In this document: positions 8,323-17,090 of the stretch, piece by piece | Layout: every line of letters begins with the position of its first letter | Numbering within the stretch: position 1 is the stretch's first letter | Assembly: GCA_022447545.1 (NCBI GenBank) | Contig: JAKVBI010000027.1 | Coordinates: forward strand, 1 to 38,033 | Origin: Myxococcota bacterium | GTDB lineage: Bacteria > Myxococcota_A > UBA9160 > SMWR01 | Reading direction: 5' to 3' | DNA: 38,033 bases | The notes under the pieces: generated by a model | Seen by the model: the letters and a program-made list of their open reading frames with translations, nothing else | Database searches by the model: none | What the model was told of the DNA's origin: nothing | Made by a program: the position numbers and the translations under genes

Positions 8323-9342
8323 CTAGGAAGTCGGGTCGTCCCCGCCTGCATCGCCAATCCGGAAGATACGCCGCGTCGACTCCTCCCAACGCGTCATCGG
8401 ATGGTCCTTCCGGATCTCGCGAACCTTCTCCAGCATGGCAATCTTCTCCTCTCGGCCCGTCGACCACTCCTTGGCGAAGGCTCCCGACTCGATCTCCTCC
8501 ACGGTGGCCTTCATCTGCTCGCGTAACAGTGGTTTGACGTCGTTGTAGCGCTGACTGCGTGACATCGTTCCATACTGACTCGTGTGCGAATGCAACTCGT
8601 GCTGGGCCAGGGAGCCGATCTCCCGGGTCTTGAGCAGGCTATAGGCCATCTCCCCGGAGAGCATCAGTTCCATCATTACCGCTTCGGGCGGATAGCCGGC
8701 TTCCACGAGCACGTCGACGCACGACTGGTAGACGCTGCCGAAAGCCGGGCCAAAGGCCTGCTCGGTGAACAGGTCGAGGGTGGCCTCCTGCTTCATGGTC
8801 ATCTCCAGGCACCCCCCGCGGGTCGAGCCCAGCGCTTGGGCCAGTGCGAGCATGCGCTCCTTCGCCCGACCCGTGGCATCCTGATGGACGCCTACGAAGC
8901 TCGCAAAGCCCTCCCCAGACACGTAACCGTCGCGCACCCCGGCGCCAATCATGCGTGGCGCGATGAACACCACGTCGACGAAGGACGGTGGCACGATCAG
9001 GTCGAAGCCCACGTTGTAGCCATGCGCAAAATCGAGCAGGTTGCCCTCGGTGAGGTGAGGGGCCACGTCCTTTTCGTAGACCTCGGGCATGACCTCGTCG
9101 GGAATGAGCAGGAACAGGATGTCCGCGCGGGCGCTGGCCTCGGCGATGGGAACCACCTCGAAGCCCTCGGCGAGTGCTTCCTCGCCGTAGGAGTCTTGGA
9201 TATTGCCGACGATCACATCGACCCCCGAGTCGCGCAGATTACGCGCCTGGGCACTCCCCTGGTTCCCATAGCCGAGAATCGCCACGCTCTCGCCTCGGAT
9301 GGCCCCGGGATCGGCATCTTGATCGTGATACGTCGTCGTCAT
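8323..9342 (-). CDS. Divergent ketol-acid reductoisomerase (IlvC)-like protein
   Basis: The 339-residue length fits class I KARI. The N-terminal Rossmann motif is GYGNQGSAQARNLRDSG (residues 25-40), and FAHGYN with His107 is kept, as is DLFTEQ with metal ligands Asp190 and Glu194. The KARI hallmark APKGPGH is replaced by APRMIGAG, so the catalytic lysine is Arg130. The second metal pair (Glu, then Glu four residues on) reads Glu225 and Ser229, with a Glu at 231 instead. The cofactor loop VGNIQDS differs from usual NADP-binding loops. No ilvB, ilvN or ilvD is nearby, so it probably does not serve valine/isoleucine synthesis; the reaction may be altered. The ATG at 9342 follows GGAGGAAG. It is divergent from the methyltransferase gene. 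Confidence 0.75.
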   Translation of the reverse strand: MTTTYHDQDADPGAIRGESVAILGYGNQGSAQARNLRDSGVDVIVGNIQDSYGEEALAEGFEVVPIAEASARADILFLLIPDEVMPEVYEKDVAPHLTEGNLLDFAHGYNVGFDLIVPPSFVDVVFIAPRMIGAGVRDGYVSGEGFASFVGVHQDATGRAKERMLALAQALGSTRGGCLEMTMKQEATLDLFTEQAFGPAFGSVYQSCVDVLVEAGYPPEAVMMELMLSGEMAYSLLKTREIGSLAQHELHSHTSQYGTMSRSQRYNDVKPLLREQMKATVEEIESGAFAKEWSTGREEKIAMLEKVREIRKDHPMTRWEESTRRIFRIGDAGGDDPTS

Positions 9343-9476
9343 GGGCTTCCTCCTGCCATCCAGCATCGCGGCAGCTCCCGTCGAGGTCAAGCAGATCCCA
9401 CCTCCAAACGCCAAAGCGCAGGGGTTGGCGTTGCGCGATAATTCCCCTGCACCTACAAGGAATGGGAGTCCTCGGC

Positions 9477-10154
9477 ATGGCAGACGAGTGGAACGAACTC
9501 AGAGGCAAACTCGAGGGGCTCGAGGAACGACCCACGGAAGCCCTCGCCTACGTGCGGGAACACGCTCAGGCGGGAGATCCCAACAGTGTGCTTGCCACAC
9601 TGGACGATTTCGCCGTCAACCACGGGTTCCTCATCAACGTGGGGCCCGTGAAGGGAAAAATTCTGGAGGCAGAAGTTGCTGCTGCTGGAGCAGAAGCTCG
9701 TATCCTCGAACTCGGCTGCTACTGCGCCTACTCGGCAATCCTGATGGCCAAGGGACTCGAAGGATCTGGTCACCTCACGTCCATCGAATCCAGCGAGATC
9801 TCCACGAGCGCCGCGACAGGGATCCTCGAGGTTGCCGGCCTCACCCACCGGGTCGACGTAGTTCACGGAACATCGAGTGACGTCATCCCCACCCTCGAAG
9901 GTTCCTTCGACTTCGTCTTTCTCGACCACTGGAAGGATCTCTACGAACCGGACCTTCGGGCTATCGAATCTGCGGGGCTCCTACACGAGGGCAGCGTCGT
10001 ATTCGCCGACAACGTCGGCCCGCTCTTCGGCGCGGATCAATACCTCGGCTACGTCCGAAGCTGCGGCCACTACGAAAACCGCAGCTTGCAATCGACGGTG
10101 GAGTACACGGAACTCGAAGACGCCGTGGAGATCTCGACCTACCGCGGAGCCTGA
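9477..10154 (+). CDS. Catechol O-methyltransferase (animal COMT-like)
   Basis: This 225-residue class I SAM methyltransferase aligns closely with mammalian soluble COMT over its whole length: AYVREHAQAGDPNSVL, then NVGPVKGKIL, LELGCYCAYSAILMA, FVFLDHWKDLY, FADNV and STVEYTELEDAVE. The Mg-binding residues Asp150, Asp178 and Asn179, the catalytic Lys153 and the catechol-contacting Glu209 are all present. It should transfer methyl from SAM to one hydroxyl of a catechol in the cytoplasm. The ATG at 9477 was chosen because GGGAG (9464-9469 region) precedes it; another in-frame ATG at 9462 is possible. A GATAAT at 9437-9442 may be its -10. It converges with the beta-propeller gene (39-bp gap). Confidence 0.9.
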   Translation: MADEWNELRGKLEGLEERPTEALAYVREHAQAGDPNSVLATLDDFAVNHGFLINVGPVKGKILEAEVAAAGAEARILELGCYCAYSAILMAKGLEGSGHLTSIESSEISTSAATGILEVAGLTHRVDVVHGTSSDVIPTLEGSFDFVFLDHWKDLYEPDLRAIESAGLLHEGSVVFADNVGPLFGADQYLGYVRSCGHYENRSLQSTVEYTELEDAVEISTYRGA

Positions 10155-10193
10155 ACTCCATCTCGCGCATCCCAACCGAAGCACTGCCGAGGC

Positions 10194-12422
10194 CTACTGC
10201 GGCCCGACGGCGCCTTCTGGAGCCGACCACGAGGCGGACCAGACCTGGCCTCCGTGGACGTAGTGAATGGCATCGCCCTGCAGACGCGCGCGATCCCCCG
10301 TAGTTCCTGGGTCCCAGTCGTGCAGTTCCCCCGGGTTCGCCACGACGACCTCTCCTGCGGGTAGGAGAATTCGCTGATCGAGATCGACCTCGAGCAACTG
10401 AAGGCCCGTGCGGGACCAACCGTAATAGGCGCTGGGGCTCGAGGGATCCCCATCCAAGAGTTCTTCGTGCACGGATACCGGCACCGTGACTCGCAAGTTG
10501 CCCGAACCGGGGTCGAACCAGTTCACGGCCTGGTGATCCCGGAGAGCAGCGCTAGCGCTCCCCCGCATCCCAATCTCCAGGGCATCCACGCTCTCGGGTG
10601 CCGTGGGATCGGCGACGTCAAACAGTTCCACCTTGATTCCCTGGAACCATGCCCAACCACTACCACTGGGAATCGCGGCCTTGCCCACTCCGAGCAACAA
10701 GTCTGACCCCAGAGGCTGGAGAAAATCGGAGAATCCTGGGATCTCCAGTTCTCCGGCCACGAAGGGAGCCGAAGAATTCGAGACATCGATCACGTACAAG
10801 GGGTCCGTGTTCTGGAAGGTGACCACGAACACCGCGTCCCCCACGAAGCGGATTGCGTAGATGCCCTCGCCGGGTTTCCCGATGGGCTCTGGCTGGGCGG
10901 GATTGGGTAGATGAGCCGTTTCTACGAGGCGCAGGGCATCCCCCGGGTCCTCCTCCAGGAGGGTCAGGCGGTGGCGCGGTTCCCAACGGCCCTGTTCGTC
11001 GAATCCCGCGAGTGTCGTCACGATTCCAAACGTGTCCCCGGTTTCACCGAGGCCGAAGTTCTGCTGGCTACCGGCTGGGCTTCCCGGCACCACCGCCGAG
11101 CCGCGAAAGCGCGGGCCATCATCCCCATACGAAAACTTGTGTACCACCGTCTTGGACTCGCTCCCGGCACTGGAATACTCGTAGCGGGTAGCCGCCAGGT
11201 AGAGGGAGCGCGTGGAGGAATAGATGCGATCCACCGGCCCCGCCGCGCAAAGACTCACCCGCTTGGCGAGATCCCTCAGGTTCAGGGTGGCCACCGTCGT
11301 CAGAATCGGCCGAAAGAAGCTCCGATGATCCTCCTCGGGGGGAACGCTCTCGGTAAAGGGAACGAAGCAACGCTCGGGCAGAACCAGGGCCTCGGGATCC
11401 TGAGCATCTCCGAGCCAGGACTGGGGCAGCAGGTCCTCGATGCTGGCGTCACGGACCTGTTGGTTCCGCAACGCTGGATCGGAGATGTCCGCGAGCGCAC
11501 GCAGAACCGGTGCGAACGTGGAGGCCAGGATCAGCTGCTCACCCACCCGCCGCACGGCCAGAAGCCTGCCCTGGAAGCGCCAATTCAGCATGGGCTGCGG
11601 TGCCTCCGGGTCCTGAACATCAAACACCAGGACGTGCAGCAGCCCATCGTTGTGGAACCACGGATCCCAGAAGGCCAGCCTTCTGCCGCTGGAGCGATTT
11701 TCCTCGGTGGCGATCACCACCAGGAGTGGGGGCTCGTCGATGCTGCCCTCCAGGGTGAGCATGCCGTGAATCGTCACGGGGCCCGCCCGTTCCAAAGAAA
11801 TGGAAGCCAGGGGTTCTGCACTCGCGGGGTCCGACTGGGCACGATATACGGCGACACTAGCCGGTGTGATCACCTCGGTCTCGGGGTAGAAGAAGGACGA
11901 CACGGGTTCCTCGTCCAGCACCACCGTCGGGGCCACTCCACCCACCTCGCCCTCGGGGGGGATCGCCGGAAGTTCCAGACTGGGTAGGGACGGGATGTTC
12001 CAGTAAATGTTCAATTCCGGCGGGCGCGCGACGTAGAGGTACTCACCGTCGAACTTCACTGTGTCCGCTTCATCGACTCCCAGCGTCTGAAGATTCGTGG
12101 TCGAGAAGACCTCGGCCGGGGCGTCTCCGAGGTTCCGCGGCTCGGCGCCTCCGCTGGGCGCCGACGAATTTTCTGGAGCGACCCCCAGAACGGAAAAATC
12201 GGGGACCTCGACGTCCATCAGGCCGTCCTTCAGGTAGCTCTGAAGGGCCTCTGCATCGCTGGGGACGAGCGGGGCATCGTCGGGCAGCGACGGCGCGACT
12301 GCGGCGGAACCCGAAGCCCCATCGTCCACAAGGGACCCACTGGACCCACTGCCAGACTCACCACCGCCGCAGGCCAGCACAAGAACGGTTAGCGCCAGCA
12401 CACCGAATCTCGTTCCACGCAT
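10194..12422 (-). CDS. Secreted beta-propeller lipoprotein
   Basis: The 742-residue protein begins with a lipoprotein signal: a hydrophobic helix ending VLVLAC, with the lipidated cysteine at residue 18, followed by a Gly/Ser-rich linker. The segment TNLQTLGVDEADTVKFDGEYLYVA is typical of the 'Beta_propel' C-terminal-domain family, and recurrent strand motifs run through the rest (for example LLVVIATEENRS, DPLYVIDVSNSS, KVELFDVADP). It is expected at the cell surface or in the periplasm; function unknown. The start ATG at 12422 is preceded by AAGGGG. It stands alone, divergent from the DUF1214-like gene. Confidence 0.85.
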   Translation of the reverse strand: MRGTRFGVLALTVLVLACGGGESGSGSSGSLVDDGASGSAAVAPSLPDDAPLVPSDAEALQSYLKDGLMDVEVPDFSVLGVAPENSSAPSGGAEPRNLGDAPAEVFSTTNLQTLGVDEADTVKFDGEYLYVARPPELNIYWNIPSLPSLELPAIPPEGEVGGVAPTVVLDEEPVSSFFYPETEVITPASVAVYRAQSDPASAEPLASISLERAGPVTIHGMLTLEGSIDEPPLLVVIATEENRSSGRRLAFWDPWFHNDGLLHVLVFDVQDPEAPQPMLNWRFQGRLLAVRRVGEQLILASTFAPVLRALADISDPALRNQQVRDASIEDLLPQSWLGDAQDPEALVLPERCFVPFTESVPPEEDHRSFFRPILTTVATLNLRDLAKRVSLCAAGPVDRIYSSTRSLYLAATRYEYSSAGSESKTVVHKFSYGDDGPRFRGSAVVPGSPAGSQQNFGLGETGDTFGIVTTLAGFDEQGRWEPRHRLTLLEEDPGDALRLVETAHLPNPAQPEPIGKPGEGIYAIRFVGDAVFVVTFQNTDPLYVIDVSNSSAPFVAGELEIPGFSDFLQPLGSDLLLGVGKAAIPSGSGWAWFQGIKVELFDVADPTAPESVDALEIGMRGSASAALRDHQAVNWFDPGSGNLRVTVPVSVHEELLDGDPSSPSAYYGWSRTGLQLLEVDLDQRILLPAGEVVVANPGELHDWDPGTTGDRARLQGDAIHYVHGGQVWSASWSAPEGAVGPQ

Positions 12423-12634
12423 ACGAACCCCTTCGGCTTGTAGTCTCGCCCGCTGGACGACTAACCTTGATTCAATCCTCTCCTAAAGGTGCTCGCAAAT
12501 CCATTCTTTCTCGATTGGAGAAAACTCTCTGGAACGTAGGCTCCTAAGATTCCCCCGGTCACCCGGGGATCGCTTCTGGCGGAGAGGGGATGACCGGTGC
12601 ATCGAAGTGACCCACTCATCGGAGGAATCCAGTC
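12423..12634. other. Divergent intergenic region with inverted repeat
   Basis: These 212 bp between two exported-protein genes contain a perfect 6-bp inverted repeat CCCCGG-TCAC-CCGGGG at 12553-12568, which could be an operator or a hairpin. GGAGG at 12621-12625 is the ribosome site of the GTG-initiated gene at 12635. No coding sequence is visible. Confidence 0.4.
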
Positions 12635-13879
12635 GTGAAGGTTTCCGTGTTGTTCGCTTTTCCAGGCCCGATAATCCTCCTTGCCCTGATGGTCATCCCC
12701 GTGAGCACCAGTGGAGAGGAGATTCCCGTGGAAATCCGCGCCTGGAACGAGTTCTGCGATTCCCTCAAGGCCTCGGGTGCCAAGATTCTCGAAACGTATC
12801 CCCAGCGCCACGAGGTCGATCGCGCCGAAGGGCCCCTGTTCCTCGCCCAGCAGTTGAGCATCGCAATCGAGCAGACCTTCGCTGCACGTGACCGCGCCTT
12901 CCCACTACTGCGGATCGGAGCCACGGATCTCAACAAGGCGGGCTTCGATGGCGCCGATGCCAAATACCTGGGTGCGCCCATCGAAGGCACCGGCACCTAC
13001 CGCCTGAGCGGAACCCTCGGCAACGCCCGCCTGATCGCAATCCAGGCCGTCGCGATGGGCCCCCCCTACGCAGCCTTCGCCTCCCTGTCGAGCGACGGCC
13101 TCTCCCCGGATCCACAAGGACGCGTCGAGATCATGCTTGGACCCGAACAACCCGAGGGATGGACGGGGCCGTGGCTCGCAACCGATGCTCGAGCGACGGA
13201 TCTTATGGTGCGCGAGTACTTCGGCGACTGGCTGGAAGAAAACCCTTCGACCCTGACGCTCGAACGCCTCGATCCCGTCGAGACCGATGCCGCACTCTCC
13301 ATGGAACGAAGTCGGGAGACGCTGCAAACAGCCGCCGCGCGGTTCGCAGGGCGCGCCCCACTCTGGCAGCCCATGGTCGTGCAGATCCGCGAGCGCCTCC
13401 GCAACCGATTGTCCCCTCCGGCCAGTCCGCGCCAGGGCCTGTCAGACAACTTCTACGGCTCGGGCTGGTTCGCACTCGAGCCCGGACAGGCGCTCCTGAT
13501 CGAATTCGATGCGCCCGAAGCATTGCTGTGGAGCTTTCAGCTGGGGAATTTCTGGTGGGAATCTCTCGACTACGTGAGCCGCACGGGGAGTTTGAATGGT
13601 GACCAGGCGGTGCCGAGTTCCGACGGCCGCTATCGAATCGTGATCGCCGGTGAGGACCCCTGGGTGCCCAACTGGCTGGATACGGGCGGGCGGCCCGAGG
13701 GCGCCATCAACTTCCGCTATCAACGATCCCAGAGCAAACCCACGCCCACAATGCGCCTGATTTCCCTCGAGGAACTGCGAAGCGAGTTGCCGAAAGACAC
13801 CCCCATCGTTTCCAAGAAAGAGCGCAGGGCCGAGATTGCCGCGCGGCGAAGCCACGCAGCGCGGCGCTGGGCACCCTGA
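12635..13879 (+). CDS. Exported DUF1214-like protein
   Basis: The 414-residue protein starts with a hydrophobic signal-like segment (residues 4-25, ending near STSGEE), so it is probably periplasmic. The middle and C-terminal halves contain patterns seen in DUF1214-type proteins: YRLSGTLGNARLIAIQ, LMVREYFGDW, then WSFQLGNFWWESLDY, GSLNGDQAVPSSDGRYRIVIAGEDPWVPNWLDTGG. Function is unknown. It uses GTG at 12635 with GGAGG nine bases upstream. It converges with the sterol-desaturase-family gene (49-bp gap). Family assignment is from remembered motifs and should be tested by profile search. Confidence 0.65.
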   Translation: MKVSVLFAFPGPIILLALMVIPVSTSGEEIPVEIRAWNEFCDSLKASGAKILETYPQRHEVDRAEGPLFLAQQLSIAIEQTFAARDRAFPLLRIGATDLNKAGFDGADAKYLGAPIEGTGTYRLSGTLGNARLIAIQAVAMGPPYAAFASLSSDGLSPDPQGRVEIMLGPEQPEGWTGPWLATDARATDLMVREYFGDWLEENPSTLTLERLDPVETDAALSMERSRETLQTAAARFAGRAPLWQPMVVQIRERLRNRLSPPASPRQGLSDNFYGSGWFALEPGQALLIEFDAPEALLWSFQLGNFWWESLDYVSRTGSLNGDQAVPSSDGRYRIVIAGEDPWVPNWLDTGGRPEGAINFRYQRSQSKPTPTMRLISLEELRSELPKDTPIVSKKERRAEIAARRSHAARRWAP

Positions 13880-13928
13880 GACACGGGTACTGCTCGCACA
13901 CGACCGCCCCGCGTGAAAAAGAAACCAC

Positions 13929-14885
13929 TCAACGCGACAACACCCGTGGACGAGACGCAATGCGATCCTTGATCCCAGCTCCAATGGCACGAAACGGTGT
14001 CACGAACTGACCCAGAAAGGTTGTCGGGTAGTCGTCTACATCTGAAAATCCCAGCTTCAGGTTCGTCCTTTCCTCGGGCAGATAGGCGGTCCCAAACAGG
14101 TAGTCGAACACACAGGTCGCATCCCCATAGTTCACGTTTCGTTTCGGATCGATCGTTGCAGCGTGGTGCCAGATATGGAGTTGCGGATTATTGAAGACGT
14201 ACTTGAGCGGCCCCAGCGGGATCCGGATGTTGGAGTGCGTGTAGTAGGACAAAAGGACCGTCAAGATGGTCACGGAAACCACCTCTCTCGGTGGGAACCC
14301 GATGAGGATGGGGGGAAACGCGCTGAACAGCGACCAGAAAACCTTTTCTCCTGCATGGAAGCGTTGGGCATTCCAGACATCGAGAACCGGCGAGCAATGA
14401 TGGACTTTGTGGAACTCCCAGAGAAAGCCAACGTTATGGAGCAGCCAGTGACCGATATAGGACTGGAACTCAGCGTAGGCGAGCATCGCAAGCACACGCG
14501 CCCACATCGGGACCTTGTTCAGATAGATCGCAGCATTGTTCGCGGTTCCCGTCACCAACTCGATGGCGTCCATGCAGGCCAGAACGACCGTGGTGACGAA
14601 AGCTTCTCCGAACAGCAGAAAGAACAGTGCGGTATGAACCAACGTATAGAACATGTCCAAGCCCAACCCTGGGCGCCATTTACGTTGGTGCCTCCTCCAG
14701 GGGATGACGAACTCACCGGCGATCAAGATCGACAGCGTAATCCCCAGTGGAATCTGCTGAAAGAGCCAAGTACGGAGGGACTGCCCCCCGTGACCTCCTA
14801 GGCTCCCCAGAATTTCGAGCAGACTGCGAAGGTTCTGGGTTTCGAGCTCGACGAAATGGTTCCAGTAGAAACCGAATGACTCCAA
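13929..14885 (-). CDS. Sterol desaturase / fatty acid hydroxylase family membrane di-iron enzyme
   Basis: This is a membrane protein of about 318 residues with several hydrophobic helices and the three histidine clusters of the superfamily: HWLLH (146-150), HKVHH (159-163) and HIWHH (237-241). These ligate a di-iron centre that hydroxylates or desaturates sterols, fatty acids or carotenoids using oxygen. A TTG at 14885 was preferred because AGGAG lies five bases before it and because the 65-residue protein gene ends 37 bp upstream; a longer ATG start at 14981 would overlap that gene. It is last in a minus-strand run that begins at the CoA-transferase. The substrate is not determined by sequence. 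Confidence 0.8.
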   Translation of the reverse strand: MESFGFYWNHFVELETQNLRSLLEILGSLGGHGGQSLRTWLFQQIPLGITLSILIAGEFVIPWRRHQRKWRPGLGLDMFYTLVHTALFFLLFGEAFVTTVVLACMDAIELVTGTANNAAIYLNKVPMWARVLAMLAYAEFQSYIGHWLLHNVGFLWEFHKVHHCSPVLDVWNAQRFHAGEKVFWSLFSAFPPILIGFPPREVVSVTILTVLLSYYTHSNIRIPLGPLKYVFNNPQLHIWHHAATIDPKRNVNYGDATCVFDYLFGTAYLPEERTNLKLGFSDVDDYPTTFLGQFVTPFRAIGAGIKDRIASRPRVLSR

Positions 14886-14922
14886 ACGATCTCCTGTCTT
14901 TCCCGAGACCCCTAGGGAGCGC

Positions 14923-15120
14923 TCAGGAAGAGCCCTCCCCTTCTTCGTTCGGAATCTCCACGGGAGATTTATCGAGAGCATTCTCGATGGCGAGAACAGC
15001 GAGGCTGACGTTCGCGATCAGCAACGAGAGAAGGCCCGGCGTTACCTTGCCGTACTTCGTCAAGCAGGAAAGGCCGACGACGGTAAACACCATGGCGATC
15101 AATGCATGCAGTACTCGCAT
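14923..15120 (-). CDS. Small two-helix membrane protein
   Basis: The 65-residue protein has two hydrophobic segments (about residues 4-20 and 28-44) and an acidic tail (PVEIPNEEGEGSS). AGAGGA precedes the ATG at 15120. It lies between the deiodinase-like selenoprotein and the membrane hydroxylase, same strand, 37 bp before the latter's TTG. I do not recognise a family; the position suggests an accessory subunit of the hydroxylase. Confidence 0.55.
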   Translation of the reverse strand: MRVLHALIAMVFTVVGLSCLTKYGKVTPGLLSLLIANVSLAVLAIENALDKSPVEIPNEEGEGSS

Positions 15121-15243
15121 GAGTCCTCTCGCTGTCGCGAAATCCAGTTGAAGTCTATCAATTCGACTGAATAAAAACCGGACTGGAGAGAATTCCGCGC
15201 TACGGTCGGCGACGCTTGGCCCGTGGGAAGACTTGCAGACAAC

Positions 15244-15948
15244 CTAGCCTGCTAGGAGTTCCTGAATGGCCTCTTCCCATTCTCGCGGCCGAAAGAACAT
15301 GGGGCCCATGCCCCCCCGATAGGCGACCGATCCGTCGCGATCGATCAGGTAGAGACGCTCGGGCATGGCCGCGTAGTCGATGGCGACCTGGTCATCCATC
15401 CGATCCACGAGGGCCGGCATCTCGAGCGCGAGCTTCAGCATGCAGGACTGGCCAACTTCCACGCGCTCTTCAAAACTCTGGTGCTGGCGGATAACGACGC
15501 CATCCTCGCGGTTCTCCTGTACCTGCCATCCGTCACTCGGGTGGATCTCCTGAAGGTAGATGACGTAGAAGTCGATCTGCTCCCCATAGGTGCGATAAAT
15601 CCGATTGAGGGTCCCAACCTGGGCCCGAAAAGGAGGTCAGGTGTAGGAGCCGAAGATCAGCCCCACGGGCCGCTTCCCGAAATGGCTGGACAAGGTCATG
15701 CACTCGCCGTCCAGGCCCTCGCTTGGGGTCAGAAATGGCAAGCTGAAGTCCCGTGCTCTCTCGCCCTGCTGGACGGAGTTGCCTTCGCGCGAAGACAAGG
15801 TCATCACGGATTCGACCGCTCCGGGCTCATGCATGGCGACACGCAGCTGCTCGAGATTCAAACCTTCCATTTCATCCGCGCGATTTTCGAGGTTCGTCAG
15901 CATCCGCTCGACCACGGCTTCCATGGCTGCCTTTTCGTCGTTTCTCAT
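15244..15948 (-). CDS. Iodothyronine deiodinase-like selenoprotein (in-frame TGA = Sec104)
   Basis: The 234-residue frame is complete if the TGA at 15639-15637 is read as selenocysteine. Before it is VGLIFGSYT and after it PPFRAQVG, matching the deiodinase core SCT-Sec-PPF. Downstream are YVIYLQEIHPSDGW and PERLYLIDRDGSVAYRGGMGP, also typical of the thioredoxin-fold deiodinase family. A bacterial-type SECIS hairpin follows the TGA. The ATG at 15948 has a strong GGAGGAGG site. Animal deiodinases remove iodine from thyroid hormone; bacterial relatives (known in metagenomes) may be redox enzymes or dehalogenases. selA, selB, selC and selD are not in the window and must be elsewhere. Standard gene callers would give two fragments, 15637-15948 and about 15244-15462. 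It is in a minus-strand run with the phosphotriesterase-like gene 58 bp upstream. Confidence 0.92.
15609..15639 (-). promoter_or_regulatory. Bacterial SECIS element
   Basis: On the minus strand the TGA (15639-15637) is followed after ten bases by GGGCCC (15626-15621), loop AGGTT (15620-15616), GGG (15615-15613), a bulged A (15612) and CCC (15611-15609). This gives a 6-bp stem with one bulge and a five-base loop with G at its second position, starting 17 bases after the UGA. That fits the bacterial SECIS rules as I know them from E. coli fdhF, whose loop is also AGGU-like. Confidence 0.85.
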
Positions 15949-16006
15949 ACAGGCCTCCTCCTACACAACAAGCTAGCAACTCGCTCGGACGGTAAAGCGA
16001 CTCACC

Positions 16007-16999
16007 CTAGGAAAGCGCAGGCAGCTCCTGGGCCTCGAAATAGCGGCGTGGGTTCTCGACGAGGAGGCGCTCGATCTGCTCGTCACTGGCACCCCCCTCG
16101 CGCAATAGCGGCACGATGCGGCGGGTGAAGTGCAGCGGATTCCAAGTCTGCTGCATGGCCTCGAACACCGCGGGGTCGGGGACGGGTGAGCCACGCCAGC
16201 ACCAGACCGAATCGTGGGAGACCACGACCCGATCGCCGGCACCTGCCTCGAGTAGCTTCAGCAGCGATGCCACACGCTCTGTGTCGGGCTGCATGAAATC
16301 GAGGCCGAAGCGGTCGAACCCGAGATACGAACCGCCACGCGCGATCCGCAAGTGGTAGTCGTGATCCGAAGTTCCGCAGGAATGGCCAATCACGATCTGG
16401 TGGGCCGGCACCCCCCCCGCGGTCAGGATGCGCTGTTGCTCGTCTCCCATGGTGCCGTGATCCGTGTGGGTCGTAATGGGCGTACCCGTGGCAACCGACG
16501 CTTTGGCAGCGGCTTCGAGAATGGTCTTCTCGTAGTCGGTAATCTTCCCGCGTCCAGTGGCCACCTTGATGATTCCGGCTCGAATGCCGGTATCCCCCAC
16601 GCCGTCTTCGATCTCGCGGATGAACAACTCGGCCATGGCGTCGACCTGAGGCGCGAAACCACCTCGGAATTTCCAATAGGCGGCCCCCCCCTCCTCCTGT
16701 TTGTAGAGCCCCGTCGCGCAGATCAGATGGAACCCGGTTCGCTGGGCCACCTCGGCCATCAGTTCGACATCACGTCCCAGGTCATTGGGGCACGGATCGA
16801 TCATGGCAGTGATCCCCTCGGCCTTCATCTCCTCGATTCGATCGACTCCCTTGGCAAGGATCTCGTCGCGAGTGAGCCCAGGGCGCAGAGTGTCGGCCTC
16901 CCAACCTGGATAACCGATCACCAGGTGCTCATGCATCAAGGTGCGGCCGAGATCGCCCGCCGTGGTACCTCCCAGAACGGTTTGGATCTGTCCACTCAT
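16007..16999 (-). CDS. Phosphotriesterase-family metal hydrolase (PTE/PLL-like)
   Basis: The 330-residue length is normal for the family. All metal-site residues are visible: HEH (23-25), the carbamylated lysine Lys145 in IIKVATG, His178 in THTDHG, His206 in IGHSCG and Asp263 in SHDSVWCW. These support a binuclear metal amidohydrolase-fold enzyme that hydrolyses lactones, esters or phosphotriesters in the cytoplasm. The ATG at 16999 follows GGAGGACCGAC. It sits between the CaiB-type CoA-transferase (91 bp upstream) and the deiodinase-like gene (58 bp downstream), all on the minus strand. Its natural substrate is not evident; a lactone from the neighbouring pathway is a reasonable guess. Confidence 0.9.
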   Translation of the reverse strand: MSGQIQTVLGGTTAGDLGRTLMHEHLVIGYPGWEADTLRPGLTRDEILAKGVDRIEEMKAEGITAMIDPCPNDLGRDVELMAEVAQRTGFHLICATGLYKQEEGGAAYWKFRGGFAPQVDAMAELFIREIEDGVGDTGIRAGIIKVATGRGKITDYEKTILEAAAKASVATGTPITTHTDHGTMGDEQQRILTAGGVPAHQIVIGHSCGTSDHDYHLRIARGGSYLGFDRFGLDFMQPDTERVASLLKLLEAGAGDRVVVSHDSVWCWRGSPVPDPAVFEAMQQTWNPLHFTRRIVPLLREGGASDEQIERLLVENPRRYFEAQELPALS

Positions 17000-17090
17000 G
17001 TCGGTCCTCCGATTCGATTCACTGCTCGCCCACCCTATCATTCCAAGAGGAAACCCTGCCGAACCTCTGCCAGATCGCCCGAGGCACAGC

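Noticed and set aside
7142-8467. 441-codon open frame antisense to the DUF3604 gene
   Set aside because: It covers a well-supported gene in the opposite strand, its composition is Gly/Arg-rich and shows no family motif; long antisense frames are expected at this GC content.
10911-11987. 358-codon open frame antisense to the beta-propeller gene
   Set aside because: No recognisable domain; the lipoprotein on the other strand has a signal, lipobox and strand repeats.
15435-15617. 60-residue minus-strand frame inside the selenoprotein gene
   Set aside because: It is in another frame, Ser/Arg-rich, and explained by the deiodinase-like frame read through TGA.
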